A DNA stretch of 64,000 nt from Hirschia sp964352025 (GCA_964352025.1 CAYGPZ010000003.1:161433-225432), one strand, 5' to 3'. Positions 28,023 to 36,169 are shown, counted from the stretch's first letter. The notes: generated by a model not told the origin, from the sequence alone. Translations and numbers: made by a program.

Positions 28023-28616
28023 TTATAGTTCTTCGTCAGCGTCACCGCGTTCAGCAGCAGCGTCACGAGCAGCTTTCGCCATCGCTTGAGCTTGTGCATC
28101 TGCTTCAGCTTTATCAGCTTCAAGTGCAGCTTCGATAACGTTTTCACCTGCAGCTTGACGCTCAGCTTCATCTTCTGAACGCGCAATATTCACTTTAATA
28201 GTGATTTGAACTTCAGCGTGAAGACGAGCTGATACTTCGTGTAGACCAACTGTTTTCAACGGGTTGTTGATTTCAATCTGGCTACGCAAAATCGGGTGAC
28301 CAGCTTCAGCAGCTGCAGCCGCAATATCACGTGCAGTTACTGAACCATAAAGGATCCCTGTGTCACCAGATTGACGGATCAATGTGTATGATACGCCATC
28401 AAGTTCTTCACCAGACTTACGTGCTTCTTCACGTGCAGCTGCGTTGCGAGCTTCGATGTGCTCACGCTCAGCTTCAAAACGCGCTTTGTTTCCAGCATTC
28501 GCTAGCAAAGCTTTGTTTTGTGGAAGAAGGAAGTTACGTGCGAAACCGTTCTTTACAGAAACGACATCACCAATGTTTCCAAGCTTTTCAATGCGCTCTA
28601 GGAGAATAATATCCAT
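28023..28616 (-). CDS. rplI: 50S ribosomal protein L9
   Basis: Binds 23S rRNA near the L1 stalk base. The N-terminal domain, MDIILLERIEKLGNIGDVVSVKNGFARNFL in the protein, is the L9 signature. The central helix and the C-terminal domain (SLKT-like ARDIAAAAAEAGH, then LHEVSARLHAEVQITIKVNI) follow. A Glu/Ala-rich extension of about 40 residues lengthens it to 197, as is common in alphaproteobacteria. It ends the rpsF-rpsR-rplI operon, 11 bases after rpsR. Confidence 0.98.
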   Translation of the reverse strand: MDIILLERIEKLGNIGDVVSVKNGFARNFLLPQNKALLANAGNKARFEAEREHIEARNAAAREEARKSGEELDGVSYTLIRQSGDTGILYGSVTARDIAAAAAEAGHPILRSQIEINNPLKTVGLHEVSARLHAEVQITIKVNIARSEDEAERQAAGENVIEAALEADKAEADAQAQAMAKAARDAAAERGDADEEL

Positions 28617-28627
28617 GATTTATCTCC

Positions 28628-28888
28628 TTATTTCACAGCGTATGGAAGTAGAGCCAAGTGACGTGCGCGCTTAACAGCTTGTGCTAGACGACGTTGTTTC
28701 TTTTGGCTTACTGCAGTGATACGTGCAGGAACAATTTTACCTTTTTCAGAGATATAACGCTGAAGAAGCTTTACATCTTTATAGTCCAACGCAGGAGCTG
28801 CATCGCCTGAAAATGGGCAAACCTTACGACGACGACCAAATGGACGACGTGAAGGAATGTTTGAAATGTTTAGTTTTTGCTGAGCCAT
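28628..28888 (-). CDS. rpsR: 30S ribosomal protein S18
   Basis: An 86-residue basic protein with FGRRRKVCPFSG near 17-28 and the S18 core YISEKGKIVPARITAVSQKKQR, which binds 16S rRNA and pairs with S6 on the platform. It begins two bases after the rpsF stop, so translation is coupled. Confidence 0.98.
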   Translation of the reverse strand: MAQQKLNISNIPSRRPFGRRRKVCPFSGDAAPALDYKDVKLLQRYISEKGKIVPARITAVSQKKQRRLAQAVKRARHLALLPYAVK

Positions 28889-28890
28889 TT

Positions 28891-29292
28891 TTAGAAGTCC
28901 TCACGGTCACGGCGAGGTTTACGGTCGCCTCTGTCACCACGGTCGCCACGGTCACCTTTGTCTCCGCGATCTTTGCGAGACAGAACCGGTGATGGCTCTT
29001 CAGACAATTCGTCAACCTTGATAGTCAAGAAACGAATAACGTCTTCGTTGATACGCAAGCGACGCTCAACTTCTTGAATAGCCGCAGGCGGTCCATCAAT
29101 GTTTAGAAGTGAGTAGTGGCCCTTACGGGATTTGTTGATTGGGTATGCAAGGTTACGAAGACCCCAGTACTCAGTTTTTGCAACTGTACCTTCTTTTTCC
29201 GTAACGATTGCTGTAATTTCTTCGACAAGTGTTTCAACTTGTTGAGGAGATACGTCTGGTCTAGAAATGACCACGTGTTCATAGAACGCCAT
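28891..29292 (-). CDS. rpsF: 30S ribosomal protein S6
   Basis: A 133-residue platform protein that binds 16S rRNA together with S18. The frame is open 42 codons further upstream, but the true start is the ATG at 29292 (MAFYEHVVISRPDVSPQQV), with AGAAGGGA before it; the upstream part overlaps the structured leader. The S6 fold is seen through YWGLRNLAYPINKSRKGHY and the DVIRFLTIKVDEL strand. The C-terminal tail is a run of GDRGDR-type repeats encoded by imperfect nine-base repeats, a charged extension common in alphaproteobacterial S6. Confidence 0.98.
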   Translation of the reverse strand: MAFYEHVVISRPDVSPQQVETLVEEITAIVTEKEGTVAKTEYWGLRNLAYPINKSRKGHYSLLNIDGPPAAIQEVERRLRINEDVIRFLTIKVDELSEEPSPVLSRKDRGDKGDRGDRGDRGDRKPRRDREDF

Positions 29293-29312
29293 AGATAAGT
29301 TCCCTTCTAGCA

Positions 29313-29395
29313 ATTGGCGGCGCTTAAAGGACGAAGGGCGACCTAAAAACGTCGGATCCCTGATGTCTTCAAACAACGAAGACGGGACCGCCAAT
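29313..29395 (-). promoter_or_regulatory. Structured 5' leader of rpsF (possible ribosomal-protein autoregulation)
   Basis: In the transcript, AUUGGCGG (29395-29388) can pair perfectly with CCGCCAAU (29320-29313), closing a domain of about 70 nt. Inside are a perfect six-pair hairpin, GUCUUC/GAAGAC (29383-29365), and a second hairpin built from GGG-AUC-CGAC and GUCG-CCC with an AUC bulge. The 3' side ends about 20 bases before the rpsF start. S6:S18 leader autoregulation is known in other bacteria; whether this element belongs to that class needs covariation data. Confidence 0.5.
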
Positions 29396-29463
29396 CTGGC
29401 GAAGCGGGCAATATGCATTTTTTGAGGTATGAATCAAGCCTTTTGTTGAGGCAGGGCTGGGTG

Positions 29464-29506
29464 TTGTCACCTTTAGAAATCCTAGCCTTCGCTTGGCAGG
29501 TGACAA
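29464..29506. repeat. Long imperfect hairpin upstream of the rpsF leader
   Basis: A perfect nine-pair outer stem, TTGTCACCT (29464-29472) with AGGTGACAA (29498-29506), encloses a second small dyad, GCC-ttcgctt-GGC. It lies about 70 bases before the rpsF leader. Its role is unknown: it could end transcripts from the repeat region or be another mobile repeat. Confidence 0.45.
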
Positions 29507-29542
29507 GAGGATTTGGGATGTCATCCGCAAATGGCTCAACAG

Positions 29543-29568
29543 TCATCCTGAACTTGATTCAGGATCCA
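29543..29568 (+). repeat. REP-like palindrome, CCTGAA family, copy 1
   Basis: Core CCTGAACTTGATTCAGG at 29547-29563, framed by tcat on the left and atcca on the right. The same element recurs inverted at 30510-30535. Confidence 0.8.
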
Positions 29569-29655
29569 CGTCTCAACCAAAACTAACATTGCAGGTTTTA
29601 CGAATGCATTTGACACACGGCCTTCAAAACCTTTCAGCCAGTCTACTCTGGTAAG

Positions 29656-29684
29656 TGGATCCCAAATCGAGTTTGGGATGACAG
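29656..29684 (-). repeat. REP-like palindrome, CCCAAA family, copy 1
   Basis: Core CCCAAATCGAGTTTGGG at 29661-29677. Read on the minus strand it has the same TCATCC...GGATCCA frame as the CCTGAA family, so both are variants of one element. It recurs inverted at 30392-30420. Confidence 0.8.
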
Positions 29685-30092
29685 TCGTTCTTGCCAATAA
29701 TAAACACAAATATCTCCGCCACCAAATCGATGCGAGAGTTTGCAAATATGGGCTGTGAGGCATTGCCATTAACAGCGATAATAATAGCTGGATCGCTCCA
29801 GCAGTAGAAGTAGCTGCCTCTGGCAACGCCTCACCTGATATTCTTACCGCAGCTAAGTCCTGTCTTACAGAGGCACCATGAACCCCAGCCAAGTCGCTTT
29901 CGCTCTTGGTTCACTTGTTGGATCAGCGCCTGAAAGCTCATTTCTGCTCTACCGATATATGAGCAGCGAGTTCCATCAGGATATCAGTCCTCTTATCAGA
30001 AATGCTAAATCGGTCGCGCAATTCCGCCCACACAATGCGATAAGAAGATGAAGGCAGTATGTGGGGCGATGTGAGGGAGGGGGATTGTTTTT

Positions 30093-30121
30093 GGGATTTC
30101 CCCGCGCAGGCGGGGATCCAG
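30093..30121 (-). repeat. REP-like palindrome, CCCGC family, copy 1
   Basis: GC-rich dyad CCCCGCGCAGGCGGGG at 30100-30115, followed by atccag. The minus strand carries the CCCGCCTGCGCGGG core also found at 30171 and 30659. Confidence 0.75.
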
Positions 30122-30164
30122 ACAAAGGTTTATGACGCGCAAAGCGCGACTTAATTTATTGGAC

Positions 30165-30188
30165 TGGACTCCCGCCTGCGCGGGAGAA
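30165..30188 (+). repeat. REP-like palindrome, CCCGC family, copy 2
   Basis: Core CCCGCCTGCGCGGG at 30171-30184, framed by tggact and agaa. Confidence 0.75.
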
Positions 30189-30286
30189 ACGGGTAAAGAC
30201 TTGAAGCTGTCATACCCGATGACCTTGTTCATCAGGGTTTCCATCTCCCATTGTTTTGAATTCGATAAGCGTTGTGAATTCGGGAG

Positions 30287-30319
30287 TTGGATCCCCAGTC
30301 GCTTCGCGCCGAGGATGAC
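30287..30319 (-). repeat. REP-like element, diverged copy
   Basis: Reads ttggatcccc, then a loop with the dyad tcgCTTCGCGccga, then gaggatgac. The GGATCC...GGATGAC frame matches the other repeats, but the stem is different. Confidence 0.55.
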
Positions 30320-30391
30320 GCCAAGGATGATAATGCGTGAGTCTGGTTTCGATATTGCCAAACAGCCTAACTGTCAGTCCAAACACCTAAA

Positions 30392-30420
30392 CTGTCATCC
30401 CAAACTCGATTTGGGACCCA
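30392..30420 (+). repeat. REP-like palindrome, CCCAAA family, copy 2
   Basis: Core CCCAAACTCGATTTGGG at 30399-30415, preceded by ctgtcat. A degenerate start of the same element (ctgtcagtccaaac) lies about 20 bases upstream. Confidence 0.8.
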
Positions 30421-30509
30421 CTTTGTAATAGGGACTGGCATAGAAGCTTTGAAGGCGGCGTTTCAAAGACATTAGTAAGGCCAGCAAGGCTAGTCTGATT
30501 TGATAAGTT

Positions 30510-30535
30510 GATCCTGAATCAAGTTCAGGATGACA
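30510..30535 (-). repeat. REP-like palindrome, CCTGAA family, copy 2 (inverted)
   Basis: Core CCTGAATCAAGTTCAGG at 30513-30529 is the exact reverse complement of the copy at 29547-29563, about 1 kb away. Confidence 0.8.
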
Positions 30536-30656
30536 TCACTCAAACATTGCAGTTAAAAACAGCGGCCGAATTTTGCGAAACTACATCACTCATCTCACCT
30601 CCGCTCATCTCTTTGCAGAAAGGGGGCTCAGCAAACATAGAATTATCCTCACTAGA

Positions 30657-30674
30657 TTCCCGCCTGCGCGGGAA
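30657..30674 (+). repeat. REP-like palindrome, CCCGC family, copy 3
   Basis: TTCCCGCCTGCGCGGGAA, with an outer TT/AA pair added to the core shared with copy 2. Confidence 0.75.
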
Positions 30675-30819
30675 AGAGCGGGGGATGGTTTTCGAATGCT
30701 TGCAAGCGGCAGAAAATCGCCAAAAGGCGACATTCAGCCTTCATAATAGATTGCGTGGCTTTTGATTTGCAGTACACGTTTAAGTCGCAACAGATTTGTA
30801 AGACTTAAGGACAAAAAGC

Positions 30820-31542
30820 GTGGCTTATATTCAACTCCGGCGTCAAAAAGTACTTCAGGTGCTGGCGCTAATTACCGTTTTATCGGTCTCTGCCTGTTCT
30901 GAGCAAAAGAAGAGAAATCCTTCCGCCGATGCGCCGGTAAAATGCGAAAATAACAGGGATAGAGTACTTATTCTTAAAACAGAACAAGATGATATCTCAA
31001 TCACACTTAACCCAAATAGACCCTTAGCGTATACTCCAACCCGTATAATAAACAAATCAAAGTTCGTTCCTAACTGTTCAGGTCCAATTTTGGCGAGAGC
31101 AGCATTTGTGGGTGCTATGGGCCACCCTAAACTTTTGCCTGTCAAAGAGGATGGGAGGCCATTTGCTGTGACTCGATTGGAGCTAAGCCTATCCAGCGTC
31201 ATACCAGATGATAGCGATGAGTGGCCAGATGATGCTTTTAATTACAAAAAACAGTTATACAAAGACGCGCGACTGGAAATGGATCCAAATGGTAAGCTTT
31301 ATACCGCGGTGAGTTATTTTAAACCAAATGGTGATCCTCTGGTTATATACTGTAGTAAGGGGCCGAGCACAAAATATCACCCTGCTCGTTGTGAAGTGGG
31401 GTATAAAATTTCGTCAAGAGTAACTCTAAGATACAAGTTTAATAGGCATGATTACAGTCTAGAAGAGTATTTAGAATTAGATAATGCTGTTAGAAAGTTC
31501 TTGATCGAAGAAGTCATTGTAGACCTATCAGACTTGCAATAA
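30820..31542 (+). CDS. Putative lipoprotein of unknown function
   Basis: A 240-residue protein starting at GTG 30820, with AAGGA about nine bases upstream. The N-terminus is basic (LRRQKVLQ), then hydrophobic, then lipobox SVSAC with the cysteine at about 26, so it should be acylated and exported. Four cysteines follow in the mature part (KCENN, NCSG, YCSKG, RCEVGYK), which could form two disulfides. The rest is mixed alpha/beta with no motif I recognise. It stands alone between the repeat-rich region and fabD, and shows no operon link. Possibly lineage-specific. Confidence 0.75.
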   Translation: MAYIQLRRQKVLQVLALITVLSVSACSEQKKRNPSADAPVKCENNRDRVLILKTEQDDISITLNPNRPLAYTPTRIINKSKFVPNCSGPILARAAFVGAMGHPKLLPVKEDGRPFAVTRLELSLSSVIPDDSDEWPDDAFNYKKQLYKDARLEMDPNGKLYTAVSYFKPNGDPLVIYCSKGPSTKYHPARCEVGYKISSRVTLRYKFNRHDYSLEEYLELDNAVRKFLIEEVIVDLSDLQ

Positions 31543-31699
31543 TAACGACGCATATTACGAGAACAACTTAAACGATAAGGCTATTCATCAGGCTGTTTAG
31601 GGCCACTTCCAGCCAATCACATTCTCATACTTAATTCTTTCCTTGCATCCGCGAGCGTCCCCATTTACCAAAGGGTAAATTTATTTCGGAGTGACGACA

Positions 31700-32659
31700 T
31701 TGAGCGGATTCGCTTTTATTTTTCCCGGCCAAGGGGCGCAAAGCGTCGGAATGGGCCAAGAACTAGCCAACACATTTCCTGCAGCGAAAGCCGTTTTTGA
31801 TGAGGTTGATTCTGCCTTAGGTGAGAATTTCTCAGACTTGATCTGGAATGGATCAGAAGAACAGCTGACAATGACGGCAAATACGCAACCCGCTTTGATG
31901 GCCGTATCTATTGCTGTCATGAGAACACTGGAAAGCGAATTCCACGTAAAGCCTGCTGATGCCAAATATGTGGCTGGTCACTCTCTGGGTGAATATTCTG
32001 CGCTTGCTGCCGTTGGCGCAATTAAGTTGGCAGACGCGGCTAAGCTATTGCGCTTACGCGGTGAAGCTATGCAAGACGCTGTTGCTCCGGGTGAAGGCGC
32101 TATGGCTGCTCTGTTGGGTGCTGATCAGGCTCAGGCAGAGGCTATGGTGGAGATTGGTCGCAAGTCTGGTGCATGTGATATCGCCAATGATAATGCACCG
32201 GGACAGATTGTGATCTCAGGATCGAAAGCTGCTATTGATGCAGCTTGTGCAGCGGCGGGCGATTTAGGCATTAAAAAAGCAGTTCCTTTGGCTGTGAGTG
32301 CGCCTTTCCATTGTTCATTGATGCAGCCTGCTCAAGATAAAATGCAAGCTGCGCTCGCAGAAACGAAAATCATAGCGCCAATGGCCCCATTGGTCGCGAA
32401 TGTAACAGCTCAACCGACCGAAGACCCTGACACGATCCGCAAACAATTAGTGGAGCAGGTAACAGGCCGTGTGCGTTGGCGTGAAAGTGTTGAGTGGATG
32501 GCATCTGAGGATGGTGGCGCGCTTGACCTGACTGCTGAAGCTGGTGCAGGCAAGGTCCTGACGACAATGAATAAACGTATTGCGCGTTCGCTAAAAGGTG
32601 TTGCGTTAAACGCCCCTGCAGACTTAGAAGCGTTTGCAAAGTCGCTTGACGAAGCTTAA
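31700..32659 (+). CDS. fabD: Malonyl-CoA:ACP transacylase
   Basis: Loads malonyl groups onto acyl carrier protein for fatty acid synthesis. FIFPGQGAQSVGMG opens the protein, the nucleophile Ser is in AGHSLGEYSALAA, and APFHCSLMQPA holds the catalytic His region. Two starts are possible: GTG at 31691, which overlaps the ribosome binding site GGAG, and TTG at 31700, with GGAG exactly eight bases before it. The TTG gives MSGFAFIFPGQG and is preferred, but this is uncertain. fabG follows after 11 bases. Confidence 0.95.
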   Translation: MSGFAFIFPGQGAQSVGMGQELANTFPAAKAVFDEVDSALGENFSDLIWNGSEEQLTMTANTQPALMAVSIAVMRTLESEFHVKPADAKYVAGHSLGEYSALAAVGAIKLADAAKLLRLRGEAMQDAVAPGEGAMAALLGADQAQAEAMVEIGRKSGACDIANDNAPGQIVISGSKAAIDAACAAAGDLGIKKAVPLAVSAPFHCSLMQPAQDKMQAALAETKIIAPMAPLVANVTAQPTEDPDTIRKQLVEQVTGRVRWRESVEWMASEDGGALDLTAEAGAGKVLTTMNKRIARSLKGVALNAPADLEAFAKSLDEA

Positions 32660-32670
32660 AGGAACTCTCC

Positions 32671-33411
32671 ATGTTTGATTTAACTGGAAAAACAGCACTT
32701 GTAACAGGTGCGACAGGTGGTATTGGCGGCGCAATCGCGAAGACATTGCACGAACGCGGCGCGACAGTTGCGCTATCTGGTACACGTAAAGAAAAGCTCG
32801 ATGTTCTTGTCGAAGAGTTCGGTGAGCGTGCTTTTGCTGTGCCTTGTAACTTGTCTGATGCCGAAGAAACATCTGCGTTGGTAGCTAATGCTGAAGAAGC
32901 GACGGGTGCTGGTCTGGATATTTTGGTTGCAAATGCCGGTATCACACGCGATGGTCTTCTCATGCGTATGAAAGACGAAGACTTCGAAACAGTATTGAAT
33001 GTAAACCTTCAGTCTTATTATCGTCTGGCAAAGTCGTGTATGCGCGGCATGATGAAACGTAAATCGGGCCGAATCATCGGTATTACGAGTATTGTAGGTG
33101 TGACAGGTAATCCTGGACAGACAAATTACGCAGCTTCAAAGGCTGGAATGATCGGTTTTTCTAAGTCTTTGGCTCAAGAAGTTGCGAGTCGGAACATCAC
33201 AGTAAACTGTGTTGCGCCCGGATTTATTGCTTCTCCGATGACGGATGAGCTGAATGAAGCGCAAAAAAACAACATTTTATCATCGATTCCTGCAGGTAAA
33301 TTGGGTGAGGGGGCTGACATTGCCGCCGCAGTCGCCTATTTGGCCAGTAGTGAAGCTGGTTACATGACAGGACAAACCCTGCATGTGAACGGCGGAATGG
33401 CTATGCTTTAA
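32671..33411 (+). CDS. fabG: 3-oxoacyl-ACP reductase
   Basis: NADPH-dependent SDR that reduces 3-oxoacyl-ACP. A 246-residue protein with VTGATGGIGGAIA (11-23), NAGITRDGLLMRM, the catalytic Ser in GITSIVG, and YAASKAG with Tyr and Lys. NAGITRDGL and the C-terminal YMTGQTLHVNGGMAM are typical of FabG rather than other SDRs. It lies between fabD and acpP. Confidence 0.97.
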   Translation: MFDLTGKTALVTGATGGIGGAIAKTLHERGATVALSGTRKEKLDVLVEEFGERAFAVPCNLSDAEETSALVANAEEATGAGLDILVANAGITRDGLLMRMKDEDFETVLNVNLQSYYRLAKSCMRGMMKRKSGRIIGITSIVGVTGNPGQTNYAASKAGMIGFSKSLAQEVASRNITVNCVAPGFIASPMTDELNEAQKNNILSSIPAGKLGEGADIAAAVAYLASSEAGYMTGQTLHVNGGMAML

Positions 33412-33526
33412 AGCGGTTTATTCGTTTTAGGTATGGTCAAAAAAAGTCCGGCGTGTTAACGCGCCATTCCACTAAGGCAAGACGGGGTCTCTCCGAATAG
33501 CCGCTAACAAATGAAGAGGTTTAGTC

Positions 33527-33760
33527 ATGGCTGACGTAATCGAACGCGTTAAAAAAATCGTGGTCGAGCGCCTGGAAGTAGACGCCGACAAAGTAGTAGA
33601 AGCAGCAACATTCCAAGAAGATCTTGGTGCTGACAGTCTTGACCTTGTTGAGCTCGTAATGGCGTTTGAAGAAGAGTTTTCAATCGAAATTCCTGACGAA
33701 GTTCAAGAGCAGATCAATTCTGTTGGCGACGCTGTTAAGTTCATCACTGAGCGCGTTTAA
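33527..33760 (+). CDS. acpP: Acyl carrier protein
   Basis: A 77-residue acidic protein. The phosphopantetheine serine lies in DLGADSLDLVELV. Helix 2 and the LVMAFEEEFSIEIPDE segment are almost universal. AGAGG precedes the ATG by about eight bases. The 115-base gap before it probably holds its own strong promoter. Confidence 0.98.
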   Translation: MADVIERVKKIVVERLEVDADKVVEAATFQEDLGADSLDLVELVMAFEEEFSIEIPDEVQEQINSVGDAVKFITERV

Positions 33761-33774
33761 GTCTTACAGATCTG

Positions 33775-35058
33775 ATGCGTCGTGTAGTCATTACCGGTAT
33801 TGGACTAACAACGCCTCTCGCTCATGGGCGTGAGGCTAGTTGGTCACGGTTGATCGAGGGAAAATCTGGCGTTGGCCGGATTGACACTTTCGAGACTGAT
33901 GATCTGGCTTGCCAGATTGCTGGTCAGGTTCCTTGGAAATCTGGTCGTGGAGGTGGATCTGAAGATGATCCGGCTTCTTTTGATCCAGACGCAGTTATGT
34001 CTGCCAAGGAAAGACGACGCATTGATGAATTTATCCTATACGGAATGGCAGCTGCTGATGAAGCGGTTGCTGATTCCGGATGGGTTCCTGAAACTGATGA
34101 TGAAAAATTCCGCTCAGGGGTTTTGATTGGTTCAGGAATTGGAGGTCTATCCTCTATTGCAGATACTTCTATCGTGTTGCACGAAAAAGGCCCACGTAAG
34201 ATCAGCCCGTTCTTTATTCCGGGTGCTTTGATCAATCTTGTATCTGGTCAAGTTTCTATCAAATACGGCTTTAAAGGCCCTAATCACGCTGTTGTAACTG
34301 CTTGTGCAACAGGTGCACACGCTATCGGTGATAGTGCGCGTCTGATCAAAGACGGCGACGCCGATGTGATGATTGCGGGTGGTGCCGAAGCCGCTGTTTG
34401 TCGTATCGGTATTGCAGGTTTTGTCGCCTGTCGTGCGATGTCGACAAGTTACAATGATGCGCCTGAAACTGCATCTCGTCCATATGATAAAGGCCGTGAT
34501 GGTTTTGTTATGGGTGAAGGTGCCGGTATTATGGTGCTTGAAGAATATGAACACGCCAAAGCGCGTGGAGCCAAGATTTACGCTGAAGTTGTCGGCTACG
34601 GTCTTTCTGGTGATGCATATCACATCACATCACCTGATACGTCAGGTAATGGTGGTGAGCGTGCTATGCGCTCGGCTCTGGAGAAATCCGGATTGCAGCC
34701 GTCTGACATTGATTATGTGAACGCGCACGGGACTTCTACACCAGCAGGTGATGAAACCGAGGTGCGGGCAGTTGAACGTGTTCTTGGTGATGCCGCTGCT
34801 GATATCAATCTGTCTTCTACGAAGTCTGCAATTGGTCACTTGCTGGGTGCTGCAGGTGCTGTTGAAGCAGCATTTTGTGCATTATCCATAAGAGACAATG
34901 TCGTTCCACCGACTTTGAACTTGGAAAATCCGTCATTTGAGGCCAAGATCAATCTAACACCGAAAACGGCTGTGAAACGCGAAGTGCGTGCGGCTATTTC
35001 CAACTCGTTTGGTTTTGGTGGTACGAATGCAGCGATGGTTCTAAAACAAGTAGATTAG
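33775..35058 (+). CDS. fabF: 3-oxoacyl-ACP synthase II
   Basis: Condensing enzyme that elongates fatty acids. A 427-residue protein with the catalytic Cys in VTACATGAHAIGD, and the two His residues in NAHGTSTPAGD and IGHLLGAAGAVE. The N-terminal VVITGIGLTTPL and C-terminal SNSFGFGGTNA are family marks. An insertion of about ten residues near 58-70 (GGGSEDDPASFD) is typical of alphaproteobacterial FabF. Confidence 0.98.
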   Translation: MRRVVITGIGLTTPLAHGREASWSRLIEGKSGVGRIDTFETDDLACQIAGQVPWKSGRGGGSEDDPASFDPDAVMSAKERRRIDEFILYGMAAADEAVADSGWVPETDDEKFRSGVLIGSGIGGLSSIADTSIVLHEKGPRKISPFFIPGALINLVSGQVSIKYGFKGPNHAVVTACATGAHAIGDSARLIKDGDADVMIAGGAEAAVCRIGIAGFVACRAMSTSYNDAPETASRPYDKGRDGFVMGEGAGIMVLEEYEHAKARGAKIYAEVVGYGLSGDAYHITSPDTSGNGGERAMRSALEKSGLQPSDIDYVNAHGTSTPAGDETEVRAVERVLGDAAADINLSSTKSAIGHLLGAAGAVEAAFCALSIRDNVVPPTLNLENPSFEAKINLTPKTAVKREVRAAISNSFGFGGTNAAMVLKQVD

Positions 35059-35061
35059 AAA

Positions 35062-36138
35062 ATGAACGAAACGAGTTTTGATACCCCGCCGAAGAAAAAA
35101 GGCGGCGCTTTGAAGATTCTCGTTTCGCTATTTCTAGCTATGATAATACTCGCCGCAGCTTTAGCTGGAGGCGGGTATTTTTATGCTCAAAAACAACTCG
35201 TTTCCGACGGCCCTGTATCCGCAAATGGAGAGGATAGAATTATATCTATTCCATCGGGTGCGAGTGTGGTGCGCATGGGAAATGTCTTGAAAGAGGCTGG
35301 TGCCATTGAGGATGTTCGCCATTTTCGTCTGGCTGCAAAATACCTCAAAGCCGAAACCAGTATGAAGGCTGGTGAATTTGCCATTCCTTCGGGATCGAGC
35401 CTTCAGGAAGTCGTTGAATTGCTGGTAGAGGGAAAATCTCTTCTTTATCCCGTAACGATTCCTGAGGGACTGACGAGCGCAATGATACTGCGTCGACTTG
35501 CAGCCGAAGAGATACTTACGGGTGAAGTGCCCGAAGATATTGCTGAAGGCGTGATGTTGCCAGACACATATATGGTGTCTCGCGGAGAAACGCGCGCGAA
35601 CATTATCAAGCGTATGATTTCTGCTCAGAGTGCGCTTATTGATAAGTTATGGTCTGAACGCCAAAACGGCATTCCCATCGAAACAAAACAAGACGCTATT
35701 ATTCTCGCTTCCATTGTCGAAAAAGAAACAGGGTTAGCTGAAGAACGTCCCGAAGTTGCCGCTGTTTTTACAAACCGTTTGCGGCGTTCCATGCGGTTGG
35801 AGACTGATCCGACGATTATTTATGGTGTTTGTATGCTGCATCCTGACCGGTGTAAAAATGGACGTTTGATGGACCGTAATGGCAAGCAACGCGGTATTCG
35901 TCGAAGCGAATTGAATATGGAAACTGGATATAATACGTATCGAATTCCGGCATTGCCGCCGGGACCGATTTGTAATCCGGGAAAAGATGCGATTGCAGCG
36001 GTGCTTAACCCGCCTCAATCAAAATACATATTCTTTGTCGCTGATGGCACAGGCGGTCATGCTTTTGCGGAGACGCACGCACAACATTTGCGGAATGTTG
36101 CAAATTGGCGTCGTATAGAAAAACAGAACAAGCGATAG
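35062..36138 (+). CDS. mltG: Endolytic peptidoglycan transglycosylase MltG
   Basis: Inner-membrane enzyme that cuts nascent glycan strands. A 358-residue protein with one membrane helix at about 18-40, a LysM-like domain (GDRIISIPSGASVVRMGNVL), and the YceG catalytic domain with ILASIVEKETG (catalytic Glu) and TDPTIIYG. NTYRIPALPPGPICNPG and KYIFFVADGTGGHAF are further family marks. It begins three bases after fabF. Confidence 0.96.
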   Translation: MNETSFDTPPKKKGGALKILVSLFLAMIILAAALAGGGYFYAQKQLVSDGPVSANGEDRIISIPSGASVVRMGNVLKEAGAIEDVRHFRLAAKYLKAETSMKAGEFAIPSGSSLQEVVELLVEGKSLLYPVTIPEGLTSAMILRRLAAEEILTGEVPEDIAEGVMLPDTYMVSRGETRANIIKRMISAQSALIDKLWSERQNGIPIETKQDAIILASIVEKETGLAEERPEVAAVFTNRLRRSMRLETDPTIIYGVCMLHPDRCKNGRLMDRNGKQRGIRRSELNMETGYNTYRIPALPPGPICNPGKDAIAAVLNPPQSKYIFFVADGTGGHAFAETHAQHLRNVANWRRIEKQNKR

Positions 36139-36169
36139 CAATTATCGTAAATTGGTGGAGATAGACGGT

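Larger units (their letters stand above)
29419..30819. other. 1.4-kb region without a convincing gene, rich in short inverted repeats
   Basis: Between the rpsF leader and the lipoprotein gene lie at least eight short palindromes (listed separately), one long hairpin and otherwise unstructured sequence. Open frames here are mostly read-throughs of the repeats: translations such as ILNQVQDD and VIPNSIWDPL are typical products of such elements. One 57-codon frame at 29878-30051 looks somewhat protein-like and overlaps a preceding stop as ATGA, but has no recognisable homology. No tRNA or transposase trace is seen. Confidence 0.6.

Noticed and set aside
29296..29418. 42-codon N-terminal extension of S6
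   Set aside because: The S6 fold starts at MAFYEHV; the upstream codons coincide with the structured leader.
29536..29892. 118-codon minus-strand open frame in the repeat region
   Set aside because: It reads through two palindromic repeats; ILNQVQDD and VIPNSIWDPL are typical translations of such elements, and no start or ribosome binding site supports it.
30005..30361. 118-codon minus-strand open frame in the repeat region
   Set aside because: Again made largely of repeat translation, with no homology and no ribosome binding site.
30093..30674. Repeats considered as a CRISPR array
   Set aside because: Spacing is irregular, orientations alternate, units differ and are palindromic throughout; no cas genes are near.
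32671..33411. fabG considered as a generic SDR
   Set aside because: NAGITRDGL and the fabD-acpP context settle it as FabG, unlike the purF-linked SDR.
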